Both the position numbers and the translations under genes were made by a program. Positions 8,383-18,122 of a DNA stretch of 64,000 nt are shown piece after piece (position 1 is the first letter of the stretch; the number at the start of each line of letters is the position of its first letter). The stretch comes from Hymenobacter sediminicola. Lineage in GTDB: Bacteria > Bacteroidota > Bacteroidia > Cytophagales > Hymenobacteraceae. A model generated the notes under the pieces. That model saw only the letters and a list, made by a program, of their open reading frames with translations, was not told the origin of the DNA and searched no databases. Location: assembly GCF_014250515.1 (NCBI RefSeq), contig NZ_CP060202.1, forward strand, positions 3,717,001 through 3,781,000, given 5' to 3'.

Positions 8383-9993
8383 CTACTTCAGCGCCAACAC
8401 CAACACCGACTGCGGCGGCAACTCAACAGCTAGGTTGGCACCCCGCTTTTTGGCGTCTTTGAAGTCGGCCAGCTTCACCTTATTCGGGTTGTCGAAGGTG
8501 TTGTAGTCGTTGACGTTGGCTGAGGTCAGAATGCGGCCCGACACCGTTTTCCAATTCACGCCGGGCAGGGCGGCTGCCAGCTGCAGGGGCTTTTTCGTAT
8601 CGAGGTTCACGAGGGAAATGTGCACCGCGCCGTTAGCATCTTTCGAAGCCGAGGCATTGAGAGCCGGCAGCTTCTGGCCGTTCAGCACGTACTCGGGACT
8701 GGTGAACTGCAACGGTACGAACTGCGCGTCCTGGTGCACCTGGTACAGGTCGAAGACGTGGTAGGTGGGCGTGAGTAGCATCCGTTCCTTGTCGGTGAGT
8801 ACCAAGGCCTGTAGCACGTTCACGGCCTGGGCCAGGTTAGCTCCGCGCACCCGGTCGCAGTGGTTATTGAAAATATTGAGTGTGGTTCCGGCTACCAGCG
8901 CGTCGCGCAGAGAGTTTTGCTGGTACAGGAAACCAGGGTTGGTGCCGGGCTCCACATCAGTCCACACGCCCCATTCATCCACAAGCAGCGCCACCTTCTT
9001 GTCCTTGTCGTACTGGTCCATGATGGCCGCGTGTTTGGTTACCACAGCTTCCATTTTCAGGCAGTTCTTCATTGTGCTGAAGTACTCCTGCTCGTTAAAT
9101 CCGGTAGCTTTGCCCTTGCTACCGGTCCAGTTGCCGGTGGGCAGCGTGTACTGGTGCAGCGTCAGGCCCCACATCTGGTCGAGCGGAATGTTCCTCATGC
9201 ACGTCTCCGTCCAGTTGGCATCGTCGCCGTTGGCTCCGCTCACAATCCGCTTTAGCTTGGGGCTCCCGGGGTAGTTGTGGGCAAAGGTTGCGTAGCGCTT
9301 GTACACGTCGGTGTAGTAGTCCACGGTCATGTTGCCGCCGCAGCCCCAGCTTTCGTTGCCGATGCCCCACATCATCACGCCATAGGGTTCAGGGTGGCCG
9401 TTCTGCCCGCGCTGCCGGGTGAGCGGCGTATCGGCGTTGGAGTTCAGATACTCCATCCAATTGGCCATTTCCTGCACTGTGCCGCTGCCGACATTGGCCG
9501 CTAGGTACGGCTCGGCACCAATCAGCTTGCAGAGCTCCAGGAATTCATGCGTACCGAAGGAGTTGTCCTCCACGGCGTCGCCCCACCAGGTATTAATGGT
9601 CTGGGGGCGTTGCGCGGTAGGCCCTACTCCATCGCGCCAGTGGTAGGCATCGGCGTAGCAGCCGCCGGGCCAGCGTAGGTTGGCCACTTTGATGTTGCGC
9701 AGCGCCTCCACAATGTCCATTCGGATGCGTCCTTGTTTTGGCACGTTCAACCCCTGGTCAACCCAGAATCCGTCGTAAACGCAACGCCCCAGGTGCTCAG
9801 CGAAATGCCCGTAGATATGCTTGCTGATTCGCAGGGTTGGGTCGGTAGGTGGCTGCACGGTCAGGCGTACGGTTTGGGCCAAGGCCGGTAAAGCCAGCAT
9901 CAAGCTCAGCCCGGTAGCTACTGCCATCGAGCCGCGCAACCGGCTCCGCACATAGGTTTTCAGACGATGAGCAGCATTCGGAGATGCAAACAT
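8383..9993 (-). CDS. GH51 alpha-L-arabinofuranosidase
   Basis: 536 residues, exported (hydrophobic segment about 24-40, ending ALPALAQ). GH51 retaining enzymes remove terminal arabinofuranosyl branches from arabinoxylan or arabinan oligosaccharides. Family blocks: IYGHFAEHLGRCVYDG (60-75), NLRWPGGCYADAYHW (105-119), acid/base Glu214 in WGIGNESWGCGG, TLHQYT (278-283), nucleophile Glu340 in LLVDEWGVW; a C-terminal beta-sandwich (about 415-536) follows the barrel. An internal ATG at residue 23 would also leave a good signal peptide. Within the xylan locus it would strip arabinose side chains. Confidence 0.95.
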   Translation of the reverse strand: MFASPNAAHRLKTYVRSRLRGSMAVATGLSLMLALPALAQTVRLTVQPPTDPTLRISKHIYGHFAEHLGRCVYDGFWVDQGLNVPKQGRIRMDIVEALRNIKVANLRWPGGCYADAYHWRDGVGPTAQRPQTINTWWGDAVEDNSFGTHEFLELCKLIGAEPYLAANVGSGTVQEMANWMEYLNSNADTPLTRQRGQNGHPEPYGVMMWGIGNESWGCGGNMTVDYYTDVYKRYATFAHNYPGSPKLKRIVSGANGDDANWTETCMRNIPLDQMWGLTLHQYTLPTGNWTGSKGKATGFNEQEYFSTMKNCLKMEAVVTKHAAIMDQYDKDKKVALLVDEWGVWTDVEPGTNPGFLYQQNSLRDALVAGTTLNIFNNHCDRVRGANLAQAVNVLQALVLTDKERMLLTPTYHVFDLYQVHQDAQFVPLQFTSPEYVLNGQKLPALNASASKDANGAVHISLVNLDTKKPLQLAAALPGVNWKTVSGRILTSANVNDYNTFDNPNKVKLADFKDAKKRGANLAVELPPQSVLVLALK

Positions 9994-10171
9994 AGAAGCG
10001 GAAAAACGCTGAAATCGGCCCCAATCGGAAGCTCGATGCTTTGCTGCAGTTGAAAACGACCCCGGCCAGCCTTCCCCCAGGTTCCCACTCCTTTTGTCAG
10101 GCCGGCCGGTTTCGTTTGTACTTTTTGCTTAGTTCTGCTTGTGCCATGTGAGGCAGCCTGCAGGCCATATA

Positions 10172-12118
10172 TCAGGGCGCTGCCACCGGCGCAGCAGCCT
10201 GAAACGGCGAAGCTGGCAGCCCGTCTTTGTTGTAGAGGTTGGCACCCTGCGGATTGTCGGCCCAGGCGTAGCGGACTGCCACGGGTGTCGCCACCGCATC
10301 GTTCCAGACGACCACCGTGTTGCCTTCAATCCGGGCCTGCGCCCAGACGTACTTTTTATCCGGGCCGGCCACGGCAAACTGGGCCAGCGGGCCGCCTTTG
10401 GCTACCAGGCCGCCGCCTACATCCGCAAACTGCAGCACTACCTTATTTCCTTTCACTTGCGTCGCCTGCAGCAAAGGACCAGAGGCAACCAGTTTCTTTT
10501 CACCGTAGGCCAGTTTTCGGGCAGCCAAGGCCAGACGCTGCCCCACTGTTTGCTTGTCTAGTGGGTGAATGTCGTTCCATTCGCCCACGTCAGTAGCTAC
10601 AGCCATGGCAGTGTTGGGCACGGCGAGGGTCTGGCGCTGGGCTTCGCGCAGGGCGGCCCAGTTGCTTTCCGTGGGCTGATTTTTGGTGGGCATGTAATTA
10701 GCGAGCTGCACGTACAGAAACGGCAAGTCGGGCCGCTGCCAGTGCTGCCGCCAGTCCGTAATCATGGTAGAAAAGAGCTGGCGGTATTCCTCTGGTTTCT
10801 TGGTGTTCGACTCGCCCTGGTACCAGATAACGCCCTTCACGGCATAGGGCAGCAGCGGCGAAACCATGCCGTTGAACAAGCCGCCGGGCTCGTAATTGAA
10901 GAACGTAGGCGGTGCCAGCGGCTCGGCTTTCGCGCCAAGCTGGTACTGCCACTTGCCGCTCAGGGCAAGAGTCTGCTGGCCGGCGCGCAGCACGTATTGC
11001 TTGTCGGGCACGAAGCCGCCCCGGCCGGTGCTGTTGATGACGCGCACCACCAGCACGTTTTTGCCGGTTTTGAGGGTTCCGGCCGGCAGCTCATACTTGC
11101 GCGGCGGATACTGATACGAAGTCGTGCCCACGAATTTGCCGTTCAGATACACCGAGTCGGCGTCTACGATGGCGCCCAGGTCCAGCCGGGCCGGCTGCCC
11201 TGCCATACTGGCCGGCACGTCCAGCTCCCGCCGAAACCACACCACGCCATTCACGGGGCCCAGCCCCTGGTCGGCCCAGTAGCCGGGCACGGTCATGGTT
11301 TTCCAATCGGTGGCCTTATACTCCGCTGTCGACCAGGGCGTCTGGCCTTTGGCGTAGCCCTGGTCCTGGCGGCGTAGCTGCGCGTGCCAGGCAGCGGCGC
11401 GCTGCTGATCTTGCTGTTTCACCTGCGCCACGTAGGCGCTGTCGCGCACCTGCGCGGCCCGCTGCTGATACGCCGGGAAGGATTTCAGCCCCTCAGGACT
11501 CAGCCAAGCTTCGGCCGGCGAGCCGCCCACCGCAATCCGAATCAGCCCGATAGGCACCTTATAGGTGGCGTACAGATCCTTCGCGAAAAAGTAGCCCACC
11601 GCTGAAAACTGCAGCACGCTTTGCGGCGTGGCAGCCGTCCAGCGGCCCCCGGGCAACTCGGCCTGCGGGCCTTTGAACACGTAGGTGGTAGGCGCATCAA
11701 ACTGCCGGATATGGGGGTTGGCGGCTCCGGCAATAACCTCCGGATACTTGTCCTTCACCCGCGCCATCGGCAGCTCCATGTTCGACTGCCCCGAGCATAC
11801 CCACACGTCCCCGAACAACACGCCCTTCACCTCCAGTCGGTTGCTGGCCGCGAAAGCTAACGTGTAGGGCCCGCCGGCCGGCTGGGCCGGCAGCGTCAGA
11901 GCCCATTTGCCATCTGGGCCGGCAGTGGCCGTGTAGGTCTTGCCCCGAAACGCCAGAGCTACCTTCTCCCCTTTTGCGGCCCAGCCCCACAGTGTCCCCT
12001 CCGTGTCGCGCTGCAGCACCATTCCGTCGCTGATCAGTCGTGGCAACCGGACCTGTGCTTCGGCCGCGGGGCTGAGCAGTACGGTTGCGACGAGCAGGAT
12101 TTTCGGAAGCAGGTTCAT
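10172..12118 (-). CDS. SGNH-type sialate O-acetylesterase family protein, probable xylan-oligosaccharide deacetylase
   Basis: 648 residues from the ATG at 12118 with signal peptide MNLLPKILLVATVLLSPAAEA. The SASA/SGNH esterase signatures are split: VWVCSGQSNMELP (catalytic serine near residue 112), then FSAVGYFFAKDLY and GLIRIAVGGSPAEAWLS, then an inserted GH2-like beta-jelly-roll (about 300-410; GVVWFRRELDVP, VYLNGKFVGTTSYQYPPRKYEL), then GVIWYQGESNTKKPEEYRQLF and the His block DIHPLDKQTVGQRLA. The family hydrolyses acetyl esters on sugars. Sialic acid genes are absent and xylan genes surround it, so acetylxylan or its oligosaccharides are the likely substrate (inference). It starts 93 bases after susD. 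Confidence 0.88.
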   Translation of the reverse strand: MNLLPKILLVATVLLSPAAEAQVRLPRLISDGMVLQRDTEGTLWGWAAKGEKVALAFRGKTYTATAGPDGKWALTLPAQPAGGPYTLAFAASNRLEVKGVLFGDVWVCSGQSNMELPMARVKDKYPEVIAGAANPHIRQFDAPTTYVFKGPQAELPGGRWTAATPQSVLQFSAVGYFFAKDLYATYKVPIGLIRIAVGGSPAEAWLSPEGLKSFPAYQQRAAQVRDSAYVAQVKQQDQQRAAAWHAQLRRQDQGYAKGQTPWSTAEYKATDWKTMTVPGYWADQGLGPVNGVVWFRRELDVPASMAGQPARLDLGAIVDADSVYLNGKFVGTTSYQYPPRKYELPAGTLKTGKNVLVVRVINSTGRGGFVPDKQYVLRAGQQTLALSGKWQYQLGAKAEPLAPPTFFNYEPGGLFNGMVSPLLPYAVKGVIWYQGESNTKKPEEYRQLFSTMITDWRQHWQRPDLPFLYVQLANYMPTKNQPTESNWAALREAQRQTLAVPNTAMAVATDVGEWNDIHPLDKQTVGQRLALAARKLAYGEKKLVASGPLLQATQVKGNKVVLQFADVGGGLVAKGGPLAQFAVAGPDKKYVWAQARIEGNTVVVWNDAVATPVAVRYAWADNPQGANLYNKDGLPASPFQAAAPVAAP

Positions 12119-12211
12119 GGGGCGGTGAATGAGAATGGGCGGAAGAGCAACGCACCGGAAGTGGAAGCCGTAGCTTCTGTATGGAAACCACGGCTTCTCT
12201 TCCGGCACAAA

Positions 12212-13966
12212 TTAGTAGCCTTGGTTTTGCGTGATTTTGCTGCTGGTGCGGTCAATATCCTGCTGTGGAATGGGCCGCAGCACGTGGTAAGGCTGAATGT
12301 TGGCCGCCGCATCGGAGCCGTAGGTACCGCTGATGCCGTTCAGGGGCACGGTTTTGTTTACGGTAGCGGGCACGCGGGTTACGGGGTTGGTTTTTACCCG
12401 CTCAATGAGCTTGCCGGTCCGGGTCAGGTCCATCCAGCGCATCACCTCGCCGCCCAGCTCGCGCGTGCGCTCATCCAGAATGAAGTCGATATTGAGCTGG
12501 CTGGCCGTGATACGCATCTGAGCTTCTTTGCCCGGCGCCGCAGCGCGCACCCGCACCACGTTCATGAAGTCCACGGCCTTGGTCATGTTGCCCAAGTACA
12601 TGTTGGCTTCTGAGGCAATCAGGTAGGTTTCGGCCAGGCGGTACACGATGAAGGGCCGCACCGACGGCGCATTGGTGCTGGCGCGGCGCACGTCGTCGTA
12701 CTTGTTCATGACGGGGTAGTATTCGCGGGTGTGCTGGCTAGGCAGAATCACGCGGTACGGCACGGGGCGGCGGTTGGCAATACGCGCCAGCACAGCGGCC
12801 GGCAGCTCGTAGCTCGGGTACCAGAGCGAGGTGTCGCCGATGACGGCGGCGGTGCTGCCGCTGGCGGTACCCGGCGAGTTTACGTACCACGTGGTAGTAA
12901 ACCACTTGTTGTAGCGCGCGTCGGTGGTGCGCAAGGTGGGGCCGGCTTCGCCGGGCATGTTGTAGGTGTTGAGCAAGTACGGCGTGGGCACAAAACGGGC
13001 AAATGGACGGCCGTTTTTCAGGTCCCGGATCATGTTGGGCACGCCCTGTTCGTAGCGGCTGCGGTAGAAGAAGCTCGAAGCGTTGCCGCCGTTGAAGTAA
13101 TTCTGCTCGCTGGTCTGCGTGAAAGTAGCATCGGTGCTGTACTGCACGTTCATCAGCACTTCAGGGCCGTTTTCGTTCTGGTCGGCGAATACGCGGGCCG
13201 GATCGGCTTCCAGGTTTTTGCCGTAGCGCGTTCGGTTGCTGATCAGCTCCTCAGCATACTGCGCGGCCTTGGCATAGTCGTCGGCCTGCTTGGCCGTGGA
13301 CGTAGCGCGGGTCAGGTACACTTTGGCCAGAATGTGCAGCACCGTGGCGCGCGACACGCGGCCGGGCTGGCCCGGCGTGTCGGCAATGTTGGCCAGCGCA
13401 TCCGTCAGGTCCGCAATAATGGCGTTGTACACGTCGGCCACGGGCGTGCGCGAAATGTCGTTGGTAGGCGTTTCCCTGAATTCTAGCTGCAATGGCACGT
13501 CGCCCCAGTACTGCACCATCAGGAAGTAGTAGTGGGCGCGCAACACCTTGGTTTCCGCTACTATCTGCTGCACGCGGGCCGCCGGAATGCCCTGCACCGT
13601 GGTGGCGTATTTCAGCACGCCATTGGCCCCGTTGATGTACTGGTAGTAGTTGTTCCACTGGTTGGTTACCACGCTGGCCGATGGCCCGAAGTTCAGGCCC
13701 CGGGCATACTCGTGGAAACCGTCCTGGTCGGCAATGCCGCGCATGAATTCATCGGTGCCCGTCACGGCCATGTACATGGCCTGCTCGTTGCCGTAGATGT
13801 TGCGGTGGCCGGAGTACACGCCCGTCAGGCCGGCTTCCACGCCCTGCGGAGTCCCCAGAAACGACGGTACCAGAACGGATTGGGGATCTTCCTCCAGAAG
13901 ATCTTCGCACCCGCTAACGGACACGAGCAGGGCAAGTCCCAGAAGTGCTAGAAAAGACTTTTTCAT
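12212..13966 (-). CDS. SusD-like glycan-binding lipoprotein (RagB/SusD family)
   Basis: 584 residues from the ATG at 13966 (an ATG 15 bases upstream is less likely). Lipoprotein signal with Cys20 (LLVSVSGC), followed by the acidic EDLLEEDP stretch typical of surface-exposed SusD lipoproteins. SusD_RagB-type features: N-terminal TPR-like helices (AGLTGVYSG, LRAHYYFLMVQYWGDVPL near 150, ATVLHILAKVYLTRA) and the C-terminal SusD domain with RPFIVYRLAETYLIASEANMYLG and ERTRELGGEVMRWMDLTRTGKL. It caps the SusC channel and captures glycans, here presumably xylo-oligosaccharides. It lies 108 bases downstream of susC. Confidence 0.96.
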   Translation of the reverse strand: MKKSFLALLGLALLVSVSGCEDLLEEDPQSVLVPSFLGTPQGVEAGLTGVYSGHRNIYGNEQAMYMAVTGTDEFMRGIADQDGFHEYARGLNFGPSASVVTNQWNNYYQYINGANGVLKYATTVQGIPAARVQQIVAETKVLRAHYYFLMVQYWGDVPLQLEFRETPTNDISRTPVADVYNAIIADLTDALANIADTPGQPGRVSRATVLHILAKVYLTRATSTAKQADDYAKAAQYAEELISNRTRYGKNLEADPARVFADQNENGPEVLMNVQYSTDATFTQTSEQNYFNGGNASSFFYRSRYEQGVPNMIRDLKNGRPFARFVPTPYLLNTYNMPGEAGPTLRTTDARYNKWFTTTWYVNSPGTASGSTAAVIGDTSLWYPSYELPAAVLARIANRRPVPYRVILPSQHTREYYPVMNKYDDVRRASTNAPSVRPFIVYRLAETYLIASEANMYLGNMTKAVDFMNVVRVRAAAPGKEAQMRITASQLNIDFILDERTRELGGEVMRWMDLTRTGKLIERVKTNPVTRVPATVNKTVPLNGISGTYGSDAAANIQPYHVLRPIPQQDIDRTSSKITQNQGY

Positions 13967-14074
13967 ATAAAGTAGCGCCATGGCGCCGGTTGAATCGTTT
14001 GAAATGAGTTGCGAGTGACTGCCACATGCGAACCGAAAAGCTATGTGCCTTCCCGCCCTCAGAGCAAGCCGGTC

Positions 14075-17000
14075 TTAGAAGCCCAGGTTCAGGCCCACTA
14101 GGAAGGCGCGCGTAGCCGGGTATGAAACCCCGCGGCCCGCTACCCCGGCATTGCTGTTAGAGGGGTTGCCATCGGTGAATTCGATGCCGCCTTGGCTGGA
14201 ATTGGCATTGTTGAAGCGCGACGAGTATGACAGCGCATCCGGGTCAATGGCCTTGTTCTTCTTGTACACGTCCACCGGCGACCAGATAAAGGGGTTTTGC
14301 ACCTGTACATAGATGCGGGCCGTGCTCATTTTCACCTTGCTGAACAGGCTGCTCGGCAGCGCGTAGCCCAGGTCGATGCTGCGCACCTTGATGAAGGTGC
14401 CGCTCACGTAGCCCAGCACGCGGCTGTCGGTCTGGTAGTCGCCGATGCCCTGTACCGGCTGCGGGAAGTTATTGGTGGGGTTCTGCGGCGTCCAGTAGTC
14501 GAGGTTGATCTGGTTGCGGCGGCCGTCGAAGGTGGTGAAGTACGAGGGGCCGAACAGCAGCGGATCGACGATGGTGGCGCCCACCCGGGTGAGGGCCACG
14601 GCCGTCAGATCGAAGCCTTTGTACTTGAAGCGGTTGGTCAGGCCGGCCTCAAACTTGGGCTGGCGCGTACCCACTATCTGGCGGTCGGCGGCGTCGATGC
14701 GGCCGTCGTTGTTCACATCCTCAAACTTGATCTGGCCGGGCAGCGTGCCGTAGCGGGCGGCATCCGACTCCTCGCCCAGCTGCCAGATGCCGGTCTTTTT
14801 GTAGTCGTAGATAACGTAGAGCGGCTGGCCGATGAAGCGCTGGTTGGCCAGGTCATCAATGGGGTTGCCTCTTTCGTCGTAGCGGTTCAGGTCCAGGATT
14901 TTCTCGCGGTTCACCGTGAAGTTCCAGTCTGTAATCCACTCGAAGCCCCCGTCGCCGCCCCGTAGGTTGGTGGTCGAAAGCGTGATTTCCAGGCCGCGGT
15001 TCTGGGTTTCGCCCGCGTTGACGAGCACCGAGGTGTAGCCGCTGGAGCCGGGCAGCGCGAAGGGCAGCAGCAGGTCGCTGGTGCGCTGCTGGTACACTTC
15101 CACCGAGCCGTTTACGCGGTTGTCGAAGAAGCCGAAGTCCAGGCCGAAGTTGGTGGTAGTGGTGTACTCCCAGCCCAAATCGTTGTTCGGAATGCTGCCC
15201 GGCACGACCCCAATGGCGCCGGTGGGCCCAAAGGTGTAGTTGCCATTGCCCAGGCCAGTGTTCAGCGAGCCCAGGGTCTGGTAGGGGTTGATGGCCGTGC
15301 TGCCGACGCGCCCGATGCTGGCGCGCAGCTTGAGGCCGCTCACCCAGCTCTGGTCCTGAATAAAGCCTTCATTGGCAATGTTCCAGGCCACAGCGGCCGA
15401 CGGGAAAGCCTTGTACTTATTGCCCGGCGACAGGCGCGACGAGCCATCAACGCGCACCGTAGCGGTGGCCGAGTAGCGGTTGTTGTAGGCGTAGTTGAGG
15501 CGGCCCATGTAGGAGATGATGTCCCAGCGGCTGAAGCCGCTCGTGGAAGTCACCGGCTTGCCCGCGCCCAGGTTGTTGTAGAGCTGGTAGTTGGTGGGCA
15601 GGTCCTGCACCGTGGCCGAGAAGTTGTCGGTGCGGAAGTCTTGGATGCTGTAAAGGCCCGTAAAGTTCACGTCGTGCTTTTCGCCGAACGTGCGGTTATA
15701 AAGCAGCAGGTTTTCGAGCAGAATGTTGGAGGCGGTGCTACCCGTGCGCTGCGCCTGGTTGACGCCCGTACCGCGGGCCGGCGTGCCGGTAGCAAAGAAG
15801 TTGCCGCCCGTTTCGGAGCGAAAATCCAGGCCGACATTCAGGCGGTAGTCCAAGCCTTTGAGGATGTTTACCTGGCCGTAAAGGCTGTTGAAGCTGCGCA
15901 GCCGGCGGTTCTGCTCTTTGTGCGCGTCTTCGGTGTAGTAGGTCAGCGGGTTGGGCAGGGCCGTATCGGTGTTCGGAAACAGAATCGGCAAACCGTTGGC
16001 ATCGTAGGGCGAGGCCAGCGGGCTGCCCGTCAGAATCGAGTTGATAATATTCAGATTCGGGTCGTCCTGCTGAATGTAGGTATTGAGCGTATTGAAGCCG
16101 ATTTTCACGCGCTTACCAATCTGCTGATCCAAGGTGCCGCGCAGGGAGTAGCGCTGAAACTGCTGCACCGGCACTACGCCCGTTTCGTCGTAGTAGCCCA
16201 GCGAGGCCGAATACTGCGTCTGTTCATTACCGCCCGACATGCCCAACGCATGGTTCTGGAGGCGGCCATTCTGAATCAGCAGGTCCTGGTAATCGGTGAA
16301 GCGGCCCGCAGCCAGGTTGTCCCGCTCACCCTGGGTCAGGAAGGTAGGAGTAGCTACTGGGTCGAACGAGGGGTTGCGGGCCCGGTAGGCGCGCAGGCGG
16401 AAGTCGTAGAACTCCTGCCCGTTCTGCAGGTCAAACTCGCGCGCCTTCTTCACGCCGTAGTAGCCGCTGTAGGTGACGCGCGTAGGTCCGTTTTTGCCAC
16501 GGCGCGTCGATATCAGGATGACACCGTTGGCCCCGCGGGCACCGTAGATGGCCGTGGAAGAGGCATCTTTCAGCACTTCCAGCGACACAATGTCGTCAGG
16601 GTTCAGGTCGTTGAGGCTGCCATCATACGGCACGCCGTCCACTACCAGCAGCGGGTCGTTGGAGCCCGAAAAGGAGCGGTTGCCGCGGATACGGATAACC
16701 GGGTTCTGGCCGGGCGTGTTGCTGGAGCTGGAAATATTGACGCCAGCGGCGCGGCCTTGCAGTGCCTGGCCCACGTTGGCCACCGGCACGTCGCGCAGCG
16801 CCTGCTCATCCACCGACGAAATAGCGCCCGTCACTTGGCTCTTGCGCTGCGTACCATAGCCCACTACTACTACTTCGTTCAGGGCCTTGGTATCGGTCAG
16901 CAGGGGCACGTTGAACGTGGAATTCTGCCCGATTGGCCGCTCCACCGATACGAAGCCAATAGCTGAAAAAACCAGCGTGGTGGCATCGGCGGGCACCTGC

Positions 17001-17236
17001 AGGGCGAAGGAGCCATCGGCACTGGTAGAAACACCGGTACTTGTGCCTTTCACCAGCACCGTCACGCCCGGTACACCTTCACCGGTGGTCTGGTCCGTAA
17101 CGCGGCCGGAAATGGCGCGGGCCGTCTGGGCCTGCACGAAGGTAGGCGCCAGCAGGGCGCCGGCCAGAGGAAGGGCCGTGGCGAATGCCAGCGGCCAGCT
17201 CAGCCCTAAAGCTGCTTTGCGTAGTGGTAGATGCAT
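14075..17236 (-). CDS. SusC-like TonB-dependent outer-membrane transporter
   Basis: 1053 residues with an N-terminal signal peptide (cleavage near FVQAQ, residue 37). Domains: carboxypeptidase-regulatory-like domain (about 41-115, ISGRVTDQTTGEGVPGVTV), TonB-box-like NEVVVVGYGTQRK (about 118-130), plug domain (about 130-240; GRAAGVNI, IRIRGNRSFSGSNDPL, DASSTAIYGARGANGV), then a 22-strand beta-barrel to the C-terminal Phe (LVGLNLGF). It lacks an N-terminal STN domain, so direct ECF anti-sigma signalling is not expected. It imports glycans across the outer membrane with the adjacent SusD. Only 50 bases separate it from the upstream SDR gene, which supports one transcript with uxuA, GH67 and SDR. 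Confidence 0.97.
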   Translation of the reverse strand: MHLPLRKAALGLSWPLAFATALPLAGALLAPTFVQAQTARAISGRVTDQTTGEGVPGVTVLVKGTSTGVSTSADGSFALQVPADATTLVFSAIGFVSVERPIGQNSTFNVPLLTDTKALNEVVVVGYGTQRKSQVTGAISSVDEQALRDVPVANVGQALQGRAAGVNISSSSNTPGQNPVIRIRGNRSFSGSNDPLLVVDGVPYDGSLNDLNPDDIVSLEVLKDASSTAIYGARGANGVILISTRRGKNGPTRVTYSGYYGVKKAREFDLQNGQEFYDFRLRAYRARNPSFDPVATPTFLTQGERDNLAAGRFTDYQDLLIQNGRLQNHALGMSGGNEQTQYSASLGYYDETGVVPVQQFQRYSLRGTLDQQIGKRVKIGFNTLNTYIQQDDPNLNIINSILTGSPLASPYDANGLPILFPNTDTALPNPLTYYTEDAHKEQNRRLRSFNSLYGQVNILKGLDYRLNVGLDFRSETGGNFFATGTPARGTGVNQAQRTGSTASNILLENLLLYNRTFGEKHDVNFTGLYSIQDFRTDNFSATVQDLPTNYQLYNNLGAGKPVTSTSGFSRWDIISYMGRLNYAYNNRYSATATVRVDGSSRLSPGNKYKAFPSAAVAWNIANEGFIQDQSWVSGLKLRASIGRVGSTAINPYQTLGSLNTGLGNGNYTFGPTGAIGVVPGSIPNNDLGWEYTTTTNFGLDFGFFDNRVNGSVEVYQQRTSDLLLPFALPGSSGYTSVLVNAGETQNRGLEITLSTTNLRGGDGGFEWITDWNFTVNREKILDLNRYDERGNPIDDLANQRFIGQPLYVIYDYKKTGIWQLGEESDAARYGTLPGQIKFEDVNNDGRIDAADRQIVGTRQPKFEAGLTNRFKYKGFDLTAVALTRVGATIVDPLLFGPSYFTTFDGRRNQINLDYWTPQNPTNNFPQPVQGIGDYQTDSRVLGYVSGTFIKVRSIDLGYALPSSLFSKVKMSTARIYVQVQNPFIWSPVDVYKKNKAIDPDALSYSSRFNNANSSQGGIEFTDGNPSNSNAGVAGRGVSYPATRAFLVGLNLGF

Positions 17237-17286
17237 TGGAGTGAGGGAATTTGGTTTGTATGAGGTGCAGGAGTCGGAGGCGGCTG

Positions 17287-18099
17287 TCAGAAGCCGATGG
17301 AATTGCCGCCATCCACGGGCAGCGAGGCGCCGGTGATGTAGCGGGCCGCTTCGGAGGCCAGGAACACGGCGGCATGGCCGATATCCTGGGGCTGGCCGAA
17401 CTTGCCCATGGGCGTGCGGCGCATGGCCCGGTCGCGGCGGTCGGGGTCGGAGTTCATAGCGGTGCGGCTCATTTCAGAATCGATAAAACCCGGCGCAATG
17501 GCATTCACGCGCACATTGTGTTTAGAAAACTCTGAGGCCAGCACTTTCACCATGCCTTCTACCGCCGATTTGGAAGCGGCATACGCTACTACCCTATCGA
17601 TACCGTAGTAGGCCGCCATAGAGGAAATCATCAGGATGACCCCACTCTTGCGTTCAACCATGCGCGAGGCGCAGGCCCGCGTGAGGGCAAACACGGCGTT
17701 GAGGTTGGTCTGGATGATGCGGTTGAATTCTTCGTCCGTGACTTCCAGTGCTGGTTTTTTCATGTTCACGCCGGCATTGTTTACCAGAATATCCAGCGGG
17801 CCATAGGTAGCTTCGATATGGGCTACCAGTGCATCGAGCTTGCCTAGCTCACAGATGTCGTTGGTGAGGTAGTGCACGGAGCTGCCGAGGTCGGCTACGG
17901 CTTCCTGTAGCACGGCCTCGCGCCGCCCCGTAATGATGACGGTGGCGCCAGCCACACTCATACAGCGGGCTATTTCCAGCCCGATACCCGTGCCGCCCCC
18001 GGTGACCAGGGCCAGCTTGCCTTCCAGGGAAAACGGGTTCGGTTGGAGCTTTCCATTTGGTTGAGGGCGCGAAGAGAGAAGAGGCTTGATATGTGCCAT
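17287..18099 (-). CDS. SDR oxidoreductase, probable D-fructuronate reductase (UxuB-type) or related
   Basis: 270 residues from the ATG at 18099; an upstream open extension overlaps the GH67 gene and is rejected. Classical short-chain dehydrogenase: Rossmann motif TGGGTGIG (33-40), NNAG (107-110), Ser near 160 (MISSMAAYYG), Tyr173 and Lys177 in YAASK, and the C-terminal PVDGGNSIGF. Acidic/basic residues after strand 2 (TGRRE) suggest NADP(H) or mixed cofactor use. The gene lies between GH67 and susC and close to uxuA; in Bacillus and some Bacteroidota the mannonate/fructuronate step is done by an SDR rather than the mannitol-dehydrogenase type UxuB. A gluconate 5-dehydrogenase-like role is the main alternative. 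The substrate assignment is inference. Confidence 0.85.
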   Translation of the reverse strand: MAHIKPLLSSRPQPNGKLQPNPFSLEGKLALVTGGGTGIGLEIARCMSVAGATVIITGRREAVLQEAVADLGSSVHYLTNDICELGKLDALVAHIEATYGPLDILVNNAGVNMKKPALEVTDEEFNRIIQTNLNAVFALTRACASRMVERKSGVILMISSMAAYYGIDRVVAYAASKSAVEGMVKVLASEFSKHNVRVNAIAPGFIDSEMSRTAMNSDPDRRDRAMRRTPMGKFGQPQDIGHAAVFLASEAARYITGASLPVDGGNSIGF

Positions 18100-18122
18100 G
18101 CGGGTGAAGGTAAAGCGGGTGG

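Noticed and set aside
15641..16966. 441-codon open frame on the plus strand
   Set aside because: Antisense shadow of susC; no signal, domain or start context.
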